Part shown: one piece after another, positions 17,392 to 26,827 of the stretch
How positions within the stretch are numbered: the stretch's first letter is position 1
Layout of the letters: every line of letters begins with the position of its first letter
NCBI RefSeq assembly: GCF_017353185.1
Contig: NZ_JAFMYV010000006.1
Span: forward strand, 248,001-312,000
DNA length: 64,000 bases
Reading direction: 5' to 3'
Source: Fibrella rubiginis
GTDB lineage: Bacteria; Bacteroidota; Bacteroidia; Cytophagales; Spirosomataceae
Notes under the pieces: model-generated
What the model was told of the DNA's origin: nothing
The model's database searches: none
Seen by the model: only the letters and a program-made list of their open reading frames with translations
Position numbers and translations under genes: made by a program

Positions 17392-18624
17392 ATGACCAGC
17401 ACCATCCAGTACGAGTATAGCCCCGGCCACTTCCACGCCTCAGAGCCAACCGTTTATGACCCCGCCCAACTAGCCGAGGGCGAGATGCTGCTGAACATGG
17501 GTCCGCAGCACCCCAGCACCCACGGCGTGTTACGACTGGAGATCATCACCGACGGCGAAATCATTACCGATGTGGTGCCGCACCTGGGTTATCTGCACCG
17601 TTGTTTCGAAGCTCACACGCAGCAAGTGCCGTTCAATCAGGGCATTCCGTTTGTAGATCGGCTTGATTACCTGGCCGCTATGAACGGCGAACACATCTGG
17701 GCTATGGCCGTGGAAAAAATGCTGGGGATTGATGCCGACATGAAAAACAGCCCTGGTGGACGGCGTACCGAGTATATCCGGGTGCTAGTGGCCGAACTGA
17801 ACCGCATTGCCTCCCACTTTGTGGCGGTGGGCACCTATGGCATCGACATCGGCGCGTTCACACCTTTTCTCTGGGTTATGCGCGACCGCGAGCATATTCA
17901 ACGCATGCTGGAATGGGTAAGCGGTGCCCGGATGCTCTACAACTACATCTGGATTGGTGGCGTGTTCTACGACCTGCCTGTGGGTTTCGAGGAACGCTGC
18001 CGCGAGTTTATTACCTACCTGAAACCCAAGCTGACAGAGCTTCAGGAGGTGCTGATCAGCAACGAAATCTTTATTAAACGCACCGCCAATGTGGGCGTGT
18101 TACCGTTGCCCGTCGCCATCGATTTTGGTTGCACGGGGCCGGTACTGCGCGGTTCGGGGCTGCGGTATGACCTCCGCCGGGTGGATGCCTACTCGGTTTA
18201 CCCCGAACTTGATTTCGATATTCCGATTGGCACGGGCGAGATGGGTACCCTCGGCGACTGCTGGGACCGAACCAACGTGCGGGTGCAGGAATGCTGGCAA
18301 TCGGTATCTATCATTGAGCAGTGCCTGGCCCGCCTCACCACCGACCTGGCCCGCACCCGCGACTACGACCCGCATGAGTTTGTGCCCAAGAAAATTCGGC
18401 CAAAAGCAGGCGACTTTTACTTCCGGGGCGAAAGCGCGAAGGGCGAGTTGGGCTTCTTTTTCCGTACCGACGGTCGGTCAGACATACCCGTACGCTGCCA
18501 TGCCCGGTCATGTTCGTTTCATAACCTGTCGGTCATTGCCGACATCAGCAAGGGAGCTATGCTAGCCGACCTGGTAGCTATCATCGGCTCTCTGGATTTA
18601 GTCATGGGCGAAGTAGACAGGTGA
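17392..18624 (+). CDS. nuoD: NADH-quinone oxidoreductase subunit D
   Basis: The 49-kDa-type subunit of respiratory complex I, part of the quinone site on the peripheral arm. Signatures are MLLNMGPQHPSTHGVLR, GYLHRCFE, RLDYLAAMNGEH and DADMKNSPGGRRTEYIR. The C-terminus SLDLVMGEVDR is the standard ending. At 410 residues it is complete. No other nuo gene is adjacent. A lone nuoD with its own promoter implies a dispersed complex I gene set or a second copy. Confidence 0.95.
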   Translation: MTSTIQYEYSPGHFHASEPTVYDPAQLAEGEMLLNMGPQHPSTHGVLRLEIITDGEIITDVVPHLGYLHRCFEAHTQQVPFNQGIPFVDRLDYLAAMNGEHIWAMAVEKMLGIDADMKNSPGGRRTEYIRVLVAELNRIASHFVAVGTYGIDIGAFTPFLWVMRDREHIQRMLEWVSGARMLYNYIWIGGVFYDLPVGFEERCREFITYLKPKLTELQEVLISNEIFIKRTANVGVLPLPVAIDFGCTGPVLRGSGLRYDLRRVDAYSVYPELDFDIPIGTGEMGTLGDCWDRTNVRVQECWQSVSIIEQCLARLTTDLARTRDYDPHEFVPKKIRPKAGDFYFRGESAKGELGFFFRTDGRSDIPVRCHARSCSFHNLSVIADISKGAMLADLVAIIGSLDLVMGEVDR

Positions 18625-18668
18625 AAGAATGCAGGCTGCGGCCGATGCGAGGGCACTACACCGTACAC

Positions 18669-20138
18669 TCAAACCACCTCCTTTTTCATCGTCTCCAGGG
18701 TAGGCGCTTCAACCATATTAAGCGGAATGGTGACGGTTACTCGGGTTCCCTCATTTGGCTCCGAGGCCAGCCGAAACACACCGTTCAGCAGTCGGGCCCG
18801 TTCGCGCATGTTGTGCAGGCCGTGGCCGTTCAGAATACCCTTGGTAGCGGCATTAGTAAGTCCCTGCCCGTTATCACTCACTGCCAGCAGCAACCGGCTA
18901 TCGCTGAGGCGCAAATCAATATCAATTTCATTGGCCTGAGCGTGTTTGATGGCGTTATTAATGGCCTCCTGCGCAATGCGATACACCCCGATTTCGATGG
19001 CCTTGTCCAGCCGCATGTCGGCCTGATTAGCGTGCACCTGCATGGCTAATCCGGTTTGCCGCGACTGCTGTTCTACCAGTTGCCGCAACGCCGGCTCAAG
19101 ACCGAAATCACTCAGTACGGGGGGCATCAGGTTGTTCGACACATTGCGTACTTCCTGTATTGTCTTCAGAATCAACTCTTTCAGGCTTGCATACGTGTTT
19201 TGTTCTTTCTCAGGGAGTAAGTGTACTGACCGCAGGTGTTCAACCAGGAGCTTCTGGCCGGTCAGCATCTGACCAATGCCGTCGTGAAGGTCGTAGGAAA
19301 GGCGTTTGCGTTCGTCTTCCTGCCCTTGCATAAGCGCGGCCATGCGCACAATCTGTTCATTAAGTTGCTGCTGATGCCGCAGCGCTGACTCGCGCAGCAG
19401 TTTATCCTGCGTTTCCTGCAGGGTTTGATTGGTTTCCTGCAAAGCCATGTTGGCCAGTTGGGTTTCGCCATTGGCCCGATTCAACTGCCGCACCGATTGA
19501 TCTAGGGCGCGCACTGCCGGCTTAAAGAGGAGCTGGGCTTCCATGGCCAGTACCAGCAACGTTAATCCCAGCAGCAACCATTCAGTACCCGACAGCTGCC
19601 CATTTTTTTGCTGCGACTCTAGTTCATACTGCTCCACCAGCCTATCCATTGTTTTCAGGTAAGGCTTTTCATTAGTCAGTATCTGGTCAACGGCAGCGGC
19701 CACTACGGCTTTTTTTGAAGCGGGTGTGGGCAGTGGCTGGTTTAGCAAAGAGCGCGTTTGCTGGCTGATAACGGCCATATGCGGCTGGGCCGCAGCAAAC
19801 AAAGCGCTGATTTCGGGGCTATTGGCAACGCGGGTATCACCGGCGGGCAGTTTACCAACGCGCAGGTTTCTCTGAGAGGTCTCCCAGCGGCCAAGCACGT
19901 TGGCCAGTTCATCCCGGACAGCCTTTGCATTAGCCTGATTGGTTGACGTGGTGAGCAGGAGTACATCTTTCACAATTAACTGACTCTGAAACCGTTGCCG
20001 ACCAGCATTATTAATTAGCCACGAGTCGTTTTCTTGCGCTTTAAGCTGACGTTGTACGAAAAGGCAACCAGCCAAACTAAGGCAAGCTACCAGTGTCAGT
20101 GCTAGTTGATACCAGAACGTAAAGCGTTTTGTCAGCAT
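18669..20138 (-). CDS. sensor histidine kinase (NarX/LiaS-type)
   Basis: A membrane kinase of 489 residues. An N-terminal membrane helix (about 10-27) is followed by a periplasmic helical sensor region, a second helix near 165-185 (WLLLGLTLLVLAMEAQLLF), and a coiled coil. The HisKA_3 phosphoacceptor sits in SYDLHDGIGQML. The HATPase domain has AQEAINNAIKHAQ, SDNGQGL and GHGLHNMRERARLL. No response regulator gene is adjacent, so the partner lies elsewhere. The stimulus is unknown. Confidence 0.92.
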   Translation of the reverse strand: MLTKRFTFWYQLALTLVACLSLAGCLFVQRQLKAQENDSWLINNAGRQRFQSQLIVKDVLLLTTSTNQANAKAVRDELANVLGRWETSQRNLRVGKLPAGDTRVANSPEISALFAAAQPHMAVISQQTRSLLNQPLPTPASKKAVVAAAVDQILTNEKPYLKTMDRLVEQYELESQQKNGQLSGTEWLLLGLTLLVLAMEAQLLFKPAVRALDQSVRQLNRANGETQLANMALQETNQTLQETQDKLLRESALRHQQQLNEQIVRMAALMQGQEDERKRLSYDLHDGIGQMLTGQKLLVEHLRSVHLLPEKEQNTYASLKELILKTIQEVRNVSNNLMPPVLSDFGLEPALRQLVEQQSRQTGLAMQVHANQADMRLDKAIEIGVYRIAQEAINNAIKHAQANEIDIDLRLSDSRLLLAVSDNGQGLTNAATKGILNGHGLHNMRERARLLNGVFRLASEPNEGTRVTVTIPLNMVEAPTLETMKKEVV

Positions 20139-20373
20139 GAGCCAGTTTATAAAAGTGTAGTCAATGGCGTTAAGGTTATCGGCTAGTTAACGGATAAAAA
20201 GGTATGATGAACGATGCGCTTTATGCTATTCTGTCTTTTTGTCAATAAGCCAAATTGAACGACCAAATTAATCATTTTTAATACTAAACTATTCTGTATC
20301 CGATTTTTGTGATTGTTGACATCCATTGTGTACACATCGATAGTGTTAGCATGGATGCAGCTATTTTTATGCC

Positions 20374-20919
20374 ATGAATACCCAACCAACCCCGCCGGCT
20401 CGCATTGGCATCATCAACGTATCGGATCGTGCCAGCGCAGGCATCTATGAAGATATTCCTGGTAAGGCCGTGGTAGCATTGCTCACAGAATGGCTTTCCA
20501 GCCCCTGGGAGCCTGTTTACCGCGTCATTCCCGACGAAAAAGACCAGATAGCCGCCGCCCTGATGCATATGGCCGATTACGAAGGTTGCTGCCTGATCGT
20601 AACCACCGGTGGCACCGGCCCCGCTCTCCGCGACGTCACTCCTGAAGCTACAGAGGCCGTTTGCCAGAAAATGATGCCCGGTTTCGGCGAACTGATGCGT
20701 CAGGAAAGCCTCAAATACGTGCCCACAGCCATTTTATCGCGCCAAACGGCGGGAATCCGCAACCAAACGTTGATCCTTAATCTTCCGGGTAAACCTAAGG
20801 CCATTGGCCAATGCCTGTCGGTGGTGTTTCCGGCCATACCCTACTGTATTGATCTTATCGAGGGTCCTTTTTTAGAAACCAACTCAACAATAATGCCTGT
20901 ATTCCGGCCTAAAAATTGA
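20374..20919 (+). CDS. mog: molybdopterin adenylyltransferase
   Basis: Activates molybdopterin by adenylation before metal insertion during molybdenum cofactor synthesis. It is a MogA/MoaB-type protein of 181 residues: IGIINVSDRAS near the N-terminus, TTGGTGPALRDVTPEAT at the nucleotide site, and LILNLPGKPKAIGQCL toward the C-terminus. No other moa/moe gene is nearby. MoaB is a close alternative, but length and motifs fit Mog better. Confidence 0.88.
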   Translation: MNTQPTPPARIGIINVSDRASAGIYEDIPGKAVVALLTEWLSSPWEPVYRVIPDEKDQIAAALMHMADYEGCCLIVTTGGTGPALRDVTPEATEAVCQKMMPGFGELMRQESLKYVPTAILSRQTAGIRNQTLILNLPGKPKAIGQCLSVVFPAIPYCIDLIEGPFLETNSTIMPVFRPKN

Positions 20920-21084
20920 CTGTTAGCCGTAACCCTTAATTCGTATGATAAAATCTTAATAAATGAGTACTTATACCAGAAAATATGTTTTTTATCTAGT
21001 ATAAGTACGCACTAGTTAAAATTAATAGTTGCGCTGGATCCATAATTAAAAAATAACGGGTTGCAGGGCAAAAAATAGAGACAC

Positions 21085-21498
21085 CTATCCACTAACCTCC
21101 ACCGTCATGTCCATGTTGCCTTTCACGGCCTTGGAGTAGGGGCATACGGCGTGGGCTGTATTGGCCAGCTTCTGTAATTCTGCCTGATCCATACCGGGGG
21201 CATCAACCAAAATCCTGCCCGACAGGAACAGGTTGTTTCCATCTTTATTGAGCGAAATGCTGACCGTGACAGTATGGTCGGGCAGAATGATCTCGCGGCG
21301 GCTGGCTACGGTTTTCAATGCCCCGTTGTAACAGGCACTGTAGGCGGCGGCAAACAACATTTCGGGGTTGGCCGCGCCCCCTTCACCATCCATTTCTACC
21401 GGACGTTTGATGTCCAGGTTCAGTATGCCGTCCGTCGACCGGATGGTTCCTTCGCGCCCACCTTCGTTTTCGACGGTGGCAGTATATATCGTTTCCAT
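21085..21498 (-). CDS. Ohr-type organic hydroperoxide reductase
   Basis: A 137-residue OsmC/Ohr family thiol peroxidase that reduces organic hydroperoxides. The two redox cysteines are Cys56 in AAAYSACYNGA and Cys119 in TAHAVCPYSKAV, and the N-terminus METIYTATVENEGGREG is typical of Ohr. No OhrR regulator gene is adjacent. A 13 bp inverted repeat just upstream (21504-21543) could be its operator or simply a structural repeat. Confidence 0.93.
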   Translation of the reverse strand: METIYTATVENEGGREGTIRSTDGILNLDIKRPVEMDGEGGAANPEMLFAAAYSACYNGALKTVASRREIILPDHTVTVSISLNKDGNNLFLSGRILVDAPGMDQAELQKLANTAHAVCPYSKAVKGNMDMTVEVSG

Positions 21499-21503
21499 AT
21501 TCC

Positions 21504-21543
21504 GTTTATCGTTTTCAGCGGTCTATTGCCGAAAACGATAAAC
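21504..21543. repeat. 13 bp inverted repeat upstream of the Ohr gene
   Basis: GTTTATCGTTTTC at 21504-21516 pairs exactly with 21531-21543. It lies between divergent genes, six bases from the Ohr start codon, so it could act as an operator or a leader hairpin. Confidence 0.6.
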
Positions 21544-21677
21544 CGCAAACTCCACGCTAAGGTTATAGGCCCGCCAACCCGCCTTATGCCATTTTGCAGT
21601 ACATTTGTTCATACCGCAGAACGCCCTAAATTGGCAATACGGTGCCGCAACGGGCGTTGTTAGTGTATTTACTCGTT

Positions 21678-23510
21678 ATGCCACTATTTTCCACCCACAT
21701 CTCTGAGTTTGACTGTTCTGCAACGAAGCAGTCTGGCTGGTTGTTGGCCCTGCCGGTGGTGGTGTGGCTGGCCCTGCCGCTGAACGGTCTGGCGCAGAAA
21801 AAGCCCCGTACCGTGCCCGACAAGCCAGTTTCGGCTAGTCTGATTGACAACGGGGCTATTGCGCAGCCCACCCAGAAGTCAACCAAAACGGTAGAGGAAG
21901 AGACCGAGTTTACCGACGCCTACCGGTTTTTGCTGGTCGATGAGCCAACCAAAGCCATCACGGCAATGGAGAAGATACTCCAGAAAAACCCAACCAACGC
22001 CGCCGTTAATTATGCGCTGGCCTCGGCCCTGGTCAAGTCAGGGAAAATTACCGAAGCTTTTCCATATGCGCAGAAAGCGTATCAGCTAAACCGGACTAAT
22101 GCTTATTACCTGCTTCAGGTAGCGGAGTTGTATGTGAAACAAAAACGCTACGCCGACGCCGAAGCGCTCTATGAAGAACTGCTAAGTCAGGGGCAGGAAA
22201 GCATGGAATACGGCGTGGAACTAGCCGCTATCTATCTCTTCGACGATAAGCCCGACAAAGCCCTTGCCACCTACGACCGCGTGGAAAAAGCGATGGGGCT
22301 GAACGAAGAAATCACCCGTCAGAAACAGCGCATCTACCTCAAACAGAACAAGATAGACAAGGCCATCGAAGAGGCCGAACGGTTAATTGCCTCGGAACCC
22401 GCCGATCCGGAATTCTTGATTGAAGGTGCTGAACTGCTTATTGCCAACGAACGCGTACCCCTGGCCGTCACCTGGCTGGAACGCGCCCTGAAACTCAACC
22501 CCGACGACCCGCAGGCGCACATGCTGCTGGCCGACGTGTACCGGAAACAGGGTAACCTCGATAAATCGGGGCAGGAGTTGCAGAAGGTATTTGACAACCC
22601 GAACCTTGAAGCGGGTTTGAAAGCCCGGATTCTGTCGAGCTACATGGGCGTATCGGGTGATAGGCCCACTGCCAAGCAGGATGCCTTGAAAATGGCGCAG
22701 GCCCTGGTGACGCAAAGCCCCAACGACGCCAAAGCGCAGGTGATGTTGGCTGATCTGCTGGCGCAGCAGGGCCAGAAAGCAGAAGCCCGCAACGCGTATG
22801 TGAAAGCTGCGAAAGTTGATCCGTCTGTTTATCAGGTATGGGAGGCCATCATTCAGCTCGACGGTGAGCTATCGCAGGTAGACAGCATTTTGGCGCACAG
22901 CGAAAAAGCCCTGGAGGTGTTTCCTTCGCAGGGGATGATGTGGTACGCCAACGGTTCGGCACATCTCTACAAACGCCATTACCAGCAAGCTGTTGACGCC
23001 CTCGACGAAGCTCGTAAACTGCTCACCACCAACCCCGCCTTTAAATCGGCCGAACTGCAGGGACAGCTAGGCGACGCTTATAACGGTTTGGGTGATCATC
23101 AGCGCTCGAATGAGGCGTATGAAGTGGCGTTGAAGGCTAACCCCAACGACGACCACGTCCTGAACAACTATAGCTACTTCCTATCACTGCGGAAAGAGAA
23201 TCTGACCAAGGCACGCGCCATGTCGACGCTGCTGGCCGAACGGCATCCCACTAACGCTACCTACCTCGACACGCACGCCTGGGTATTGTATGTGATGAAA
23301 GACTATGCCGGGGCGAAGAAGTTTCTGGAAAAAGCCGTTCAGTCGGACCCCAACAATGTGAGCAGTACAATTTTAGAACACTACGGCGACGCATTATTTC
23401 AACTTGGCGAAAAAGACAAAGCGTTGATACAGTGGAAATTAGCAAAACAAAAAGGCGAAACCAGCGAGCGACTCGAACGGAAGATTGCCGCCGGTAAACT
23501 ATATGAATAG
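21678..23510 (+). CDS. exported TPR-repeat protein
   Basis: About 610 residues. A hydrophobic segment (WLLALPVVVWLALPLNGLA) after a short polar stretch serves as signal or anchor. It is followed by many tetratricopeptide repeats, visible as NPTNAAVNYALASALVKSGK, NPDDPQAHMLLADVYRKQGN and NPNDDHVLNNYSYFLSLRK. It heads an operon with the DUF4292 lipoprotein gene (8-base overlap) and the EnvC-like gene, so a scaffold role in envelope biogenesis is likely. A GTG start at 21642 in the same frame is an alternative. TACATTTG at 21600-21607 is a probable -7 element. Confidence 0.88.
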   Translation: MPLFSTHISEFDCSATKQSGWLLALPVVVWLALPLNGLAQKKPRTVPDKPVSASLIDNGAIAQPTQKSTKTVEEETEFTDAYRFLLVDEPTKAITAMEKILQKNPTNAAVNYALASALVKSGKITEAFPYAQKAYQLNRTNAYYLLQVAELYVKQKRYADAEALYEELLSQGQESMEYGVELAAIYLFDDKPDKALATYDRVEKAMGLNEEITRQKQRIYLKQNKIDKAIEEAERLIASEPADPEFLIEGAELLIANERVPLAVTWLERALKLNPDDPQAHMLLADVYRKQGNLDKSGQELQKVFDNPNLEAGLKARILSSYMGVSGDRPTAKQDALKMAQALVTQSPNDAKAQVMLADLLAQQGQKAEARNAYVKAAKVDPSVYQVWEAIIQLDGELSQVDSILAHSEKALEVFPSQGMMWYANGSAHLYKRHYQQAVDALDEARKLLTTNPAFKSAELQGQLGDAYNGLGDHQRSNEAYEVALKANPNDDHVLNNYSYFLSLRKENLTKARAMSTLLAERHPTNATYLDTHAWVLYVMKDYAGAKKFLEKAVQSDPNNVSSTILEHYGDALFQLGEKDKALIQWKLAKQKGETSERLERKIAAGKLYE

Positions 23511-24402
23511 CGTACTCTTATACAGCCTGTTGCTCATTCTTGCGCTGGGGCAAATCAGTTGTCGCCGCCCGCCCGCCACTTCCGCTACTTCGCCCGGCTC
23601 AGCTACCGGAACGGCCGGTACCCGTTCCGATACGCTGGTCAAAAGCCAGCCCGCTTCGGTCAGTCAACCCACCACCAGCACCGTAGTGTCGGGCACAGCC
23701 ACAGCACCAGCCCGCCCACGACCCGGCATTGACGAAGCCCGCGCCAACGTGGCCGAGATTGATTTCCGGTACCTGACGGCTAAATCGAAGTTATCGTTTA
23801 AAAACAAAGACCAGGACATCAGCAACGCCAGTCTGCACCTGCGGGTACGCAAAGACAGCCTGATCTGGATGAGCATTTCGAAGGTTGGTATTGAAGCGGC
23901 CCGCGTGCTCATCACCCGCGATTCGGTCACGATCATGGACAAAATCGAGAAGCAGTATATGGTCTATGATTTTCCCACGCTGAGCCGGCAATTTAATTTC
24001 GACCTCAACTTCGATCTCTTGCAGGCCTTGATTGTAGGCAACCTGCCCCTACCCAAGCGGCCCGCTCAGAAGGTAAAAAACGAGCGTGATTATTTGCTGC
24101 TCCGCCAAAGCGAAGGCAAGGTGCTGGTTGATAATTACATTGGCGAAAACGACCGTAAACTGAAGCGGCTAATGGTAACAGAACAGCCTACTAAAAACGC
24201 TCTTCGTCTTGATTACGAAGATTTTACGGCGTTGAATACGTTTTTGTTTCCCTACTCCAGCCTCGTCACCGTCGACTATAAATCGAAAGCCGACGGACAG
24301 TTTTATCAGACCCTGATTCGTATAAAACATAACAAAGTAGAGCTAGTGGAGAAAGATCCCGGCTTCCCATTCACCATTCCTGGTAAGTACCAGCGGAAAT
24401 AG
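23503..24402 (+). CDS. DUF4292 lipoprotein
   Basis: A 299-residue exported lipoprotein. MNSVLLYSLLLILALGQISC is a signal with a lipobox ending in Cys20. A Ser/Thr/Pro-rich linker precedes a LolA-like DUF4292 domain (FRYLTAKSKLSFKNKDQD, IWMSISKVGIEAARVLITRD, NRKLKRLM region). The start at 23503 overlaps the TPR gene stop. The EnvC-like gene follows after six bases. Known only as an envelope-linked family in Bacteroidota; a lipid or lipoprotein handling role is inferred. Confidence 0.85.
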   Translation: MNSVLLYSLLLILALGQISCRRPPATSATSPGSATGTAGTRSDTLVKSQPASVSQPTTSTVVSGTATAPARPRPGIDEARANVAEIDFRYLTAKSKLSFKNKDQDISNASLHLRVRKDSLIWMSISKVGIEAARVLITRDSVTIMDKIEKQYMVYDFPTLSRQFNFDLNFDLLQALIVGNLPLPKRPAQKVKNERDYLLLRQSEGKVLVDNYIGENDRKLKRLMVTEQPTKNALRLDYEDFTALNTFLFPYSSLVTVDYKSKADGQFYQTLIRIKHNKVELVEKDPGFPFTIPGKYQRK

Positions 24403-24408
24403 TACCCC

Positions 24409-25773
24409 ATGCGCCACGTCTTTCTCTTTCTTGCCCTGTTAATGTCGTTTCCGTTGCTGGCCCAAAAACGGGATCGGCAGACGCTAGAGCGTGAAAAACG
24501 GCAGAACCTCGAACGGATGAAGGAAATCAGGGCCGTATTACAGCGTACGGCCAACGAAAAAGAAGTGTCTATTACGCAGTTGAAAGCACTCAATGAACAG
24601 ATTGAGGCGCAGACGAAACAGATCAACTTGCTGTCGGATGATATCCGCATGAGCGAGGCGGAGATCAGCGAATTGCGGCAGGCTAGCCAGGCCCTGAACA
24701 AGGACCTCGAAAAACTCCGGGCTGAGTACGCCACCATGATCTATGCTGCCGACAAACGCCGGCAACAGCTTAACCCGCTGGGCTTTTTGTTTTCGTCGGA
24801 GAACTACAATCAACTAGTGGCTCGCTACCGATACCTGAAGCAGTATGCCAACGCCCGGCAGACCCAGAAACGGCAAATGGAAAGTGTACAGCAGGAACTA
24901 ACTGGTAAGCGCACCGCCACTGAGCAGAAAAGGCAACAGCAAAAAGTAGTGCTGACTACCAAAGTGCGTGAGTCGACTAAGCTGGAGGGACTGCAACAGG
25001 AGCAGAACAAGACAGTAAAACAGCTGAGCCAGAAAGAGGGGCAACTGCGTGCTGAACTGGTCGAAAGCCGCCGGTCTATTAGCCGCCTGGAAAATATGAT
25101 CACGGCCATCATTGCCCGTGAGGCCCGCGAACGCGCTGCCCGTGCCGCCCGCGAACGCGCCGAACGGATTCGCATAGCCAAAGCCGAAGCCGCCCGCCGC
25201 CGTGAGGCCGAACGTGAACGGGCCATTGCAGCCAAAAAAGCGGAAGAGGAAGGCAAACCCGCCCCACCGCCGGTGGTTATTGCTGAACCGGAAGAAGCCG
25301 TTGCCAAGTCAGACAATACGCGCACGGCCAGTAACCTCAACCGTGAAGAACTGGCCCTGGGGTCGTCGTTTGCGGCATCACGGGCGCGGTTGCCGTGGCC
25401 GGTGCAGCACGGTTTCGTGTCGGAACGGTTTGGCGTGCACCCTCACCCGGTGCTTAAGGGCCTGAAAGTATCGAACCCCGGCATCGACATTCAGACCAAT
25501 GCGGGTGAAGCCGTCCGGGCCATCTACGACGGCGTAGTCATGAACGTAGAGTTTGTGATGGGCAGCCAAAACGTGGTGGCCATTCAGCATGGCGACTACT
25601 ACACGATCTACGCCAAGCTGAAAAGCGTCCGCGTGAAAGTAGGTGAAAAAGTGAAAGCCCGCGAAACCATCGGCGCCGTAGGTACCGACGGACGGGGCAA
25701 CTCGGAACTACAATTCCAGATCTGGAAAGAATTCGCCAAAATGAACCCCGAAGCCTGGCTGGCACCGCGGTGA
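24409..25773 (+). CDS. EnvC-like LytM-domain protein, probably non-catalytic
   Basis: A 454-residue exported protein. A signal peptide (1-19) is followed by a long coiled coil (about 20-225), an Arg/Ala/Glu-rich linker, and a C-terminal LytM/M23 domain (about 325-454). The M23 zinc ligands are missing: NPGIDI stands where HxxGxD is expected, and ELQFQIW where HLHF is expected. This matches EnvC and NlpD, which activate amidases rather than cleave peptidoglycan. It is third in an operon with the TPR and DUF4292 genes. A cell-division amidase activator role is inferred. Confidence 0.88.
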   Translation: MRHVFLFLALLMSFPLLAQKRDRQTLEREKRQNLERMKEIRAVLQRTANEKEVSITQLKALNEQIEAQTKQINLLSDDIRMSEAEISELRQASQALNKDLEKLRAEYATMIYAADKRRQQLNPLGFLFSSENYNQLVARYRYLKQYANARQTQKRQMESVQQELTGKRTATEQKRQQQKVVLTTKVRESTKLEGLQQEQNKTVKQLSQKEGQLRAELVESRRSISRLENMITAIIAREARERAARAARERAERIRIAKAEAARRREAERERAIAAKKAEEEGKPAPPPVVIAEPEEAVAKSDNTRTASNLNREELALGSSFAASRARLPWPVQHGFVSERFGVHPHPVLKGLKVSNPGIDIQTNAGEAVRAIYDGVVMNVEFVMGSQNVVAIQHGDYYTIYAKLKSVRVKVGEKVKARETIGAVGTDGRGNSELQFQIWKEFAKMNPEAWLAPR

Positions 25774-25778
25774 ACTGA

Positions 25779-25860
25779 TTGACGAATTACGATTTGTTGC
25801 TTACGCGTCAGCTTGCTTGTGCGTAAGCTGACGCGTAAGCAACAAATCGTAATTTGTCAA
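25779..25860. repeat. inverted repeat, 36 bp arms
   Basis: Arms at 25779-25814 and 25825-25860 pair with one mismatch around a 10-base loop. The repeat starts five bases after the EnvC-like stop codon and ends 35 bases before panB. Likely a strong terminator between the two units. Confidence 0.85.
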
Positions 25861-25895
25861 TCGTAGCCGCAGCGGCGGACCGCTCGTAAATCAAC

Positions 25896-26714
25896 ATGTC
25901 TGTACACAACCCTGATATTAAGCGCGTTACGACGCATACGCTCCAGGAGCTGAAAAGCCGGGGCGAGAAGATTTCGGCCCTCACGGCCTACGATTATTCG
26001 ATGGCCCGCGTGGTTGATGCTGCCGGAGTAGAAGTCATTTTGGTAGGTGATTCGGCCTCGAACGTCATGGCGGGGCACGAAACAACGCTACCCATTACGC
26101 TCGATCAGATGATCTACCATGCAGGGTCGGTGGTGCGGGCGGTGAAGCGGGCGCTGGTGGTGGTCGATCTGCCGTTTGGGTCGTACCAGGGCAATTCGTC
26201 AGAGGCGCTACGGTCGGCGATTCGGATTATGAAAGAGTCGGGTGCCCACGCCGTGAAGATGGAAGGCGGACAGGAAATCCGCGAGTCGGTCGTGCGGGTG
26301 CTTAGCGCGGGGGTACCTGTGATGGGGCATCTGGGCCTTACGCCGCAGTCGATTTACAAGTTTGGTACCTATGCCGTGCGGGCCAAAGAAGACGCCGAAG
26401 CCCAGAAGCTTATCAGCGACGCCCTGTTGTTACAGGAAATTGGCTGCTTCGGCATTGTACTTGAGAAAATCCCCGCCACGCTGACCAAACAGGTGTCGGA
26501 ACAACTGCAGATTCCCACCATTGGTATCGGGGCTGGCCCCGACGCCGACGGGCAGATTCTGGTCATCCACGATATGCTGGGCATCAACAAAGAGTTCAAA
26601 CCCCGTTTTCTGCGCCGCTACGCCGATCTCCACACGGTCATGCTGGAGGCCATTGCCCACTACGTCGACGACGTGAAGACCAACGACTTCCCGAACGAAT
26701 CCGAGGCGTACTAA
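25896..26714 (+). CDS. panB: 3-methyl-2-oxobutanoate hydroxymethyltransferase
   Basis: First enzyme of pantothenate synthesis, transferring hydroxymethyl from methylene-tetrahydrofolate to ketoisovalerate. Family motifs: [35 protein letters not shown] (metal-binding Asp), [27 protein letters not shown] and [11 protein letters not shown]. At 272 residues it has normal length. No panC or panD is adjacent. It lies between two inverted repeats and is probably transcribed alone. Confidence 0.97.
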   Translation: MSVHNPDIKRVTTHTLQELKSRGEKISALTAYDYSMARVVDAAGVEVILVGDSASNVMAGHETTLPITLDQMIYHAGSVVRAVKRALVVVDLPFGSYQGNSSEALRSAIRIMKESGAHAVKMEGGQEIRESVVRVLSAGVPVMGHLGLTPQSIYKFGTYAVRAKEDAEAQKLISDALLLQEIGCFGIVLEKIPATLTKQVSEQLQIPTIGIGAGPDADGQILVIHDMLGINKEFKPRFLRRYADLHTVMLEAIAHYVDDVKTNDFPNESEAY

Positions 26715-26725
26715 GTTGGAAAAGA

Positions 26726-26811
26726 ATGTACAATGAATAATGTACAATGTATAATGCCTTTGCTGTGGTTAAACTGTAGCTCCTATGCATTGTACATTAT
26801 TCATTGTACAT
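26726..26811. repeat. inverted repeat, 24 bp arms (family B)
   Basis: Arms at 26726-26749 and 26788-26811 are exactly complementary with a 38-base loop. They hold AATGAATAATGTACAATG, the same motif as the repeat at 2389-2505. It lies between panB and the pseudouridine synthase gene. Confidence 0.85.
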
Positions 26812-26827
26812 CATACATTAAGTACAG

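Noticed and set aside
21504..21543. OhrR operator upstream of the Ohr gene
   Set aside because: The inverted repeat is there, but no OhrR gene is nearby and the text does not clearly match a known OhrR site; listed only as a repeat.
25202..25465. Arg-rich plus-strand frame within the EnvC-like gene
   Set aside because: It is a shadow frame over the coiled-coil and linker codons of a well-supported gene.
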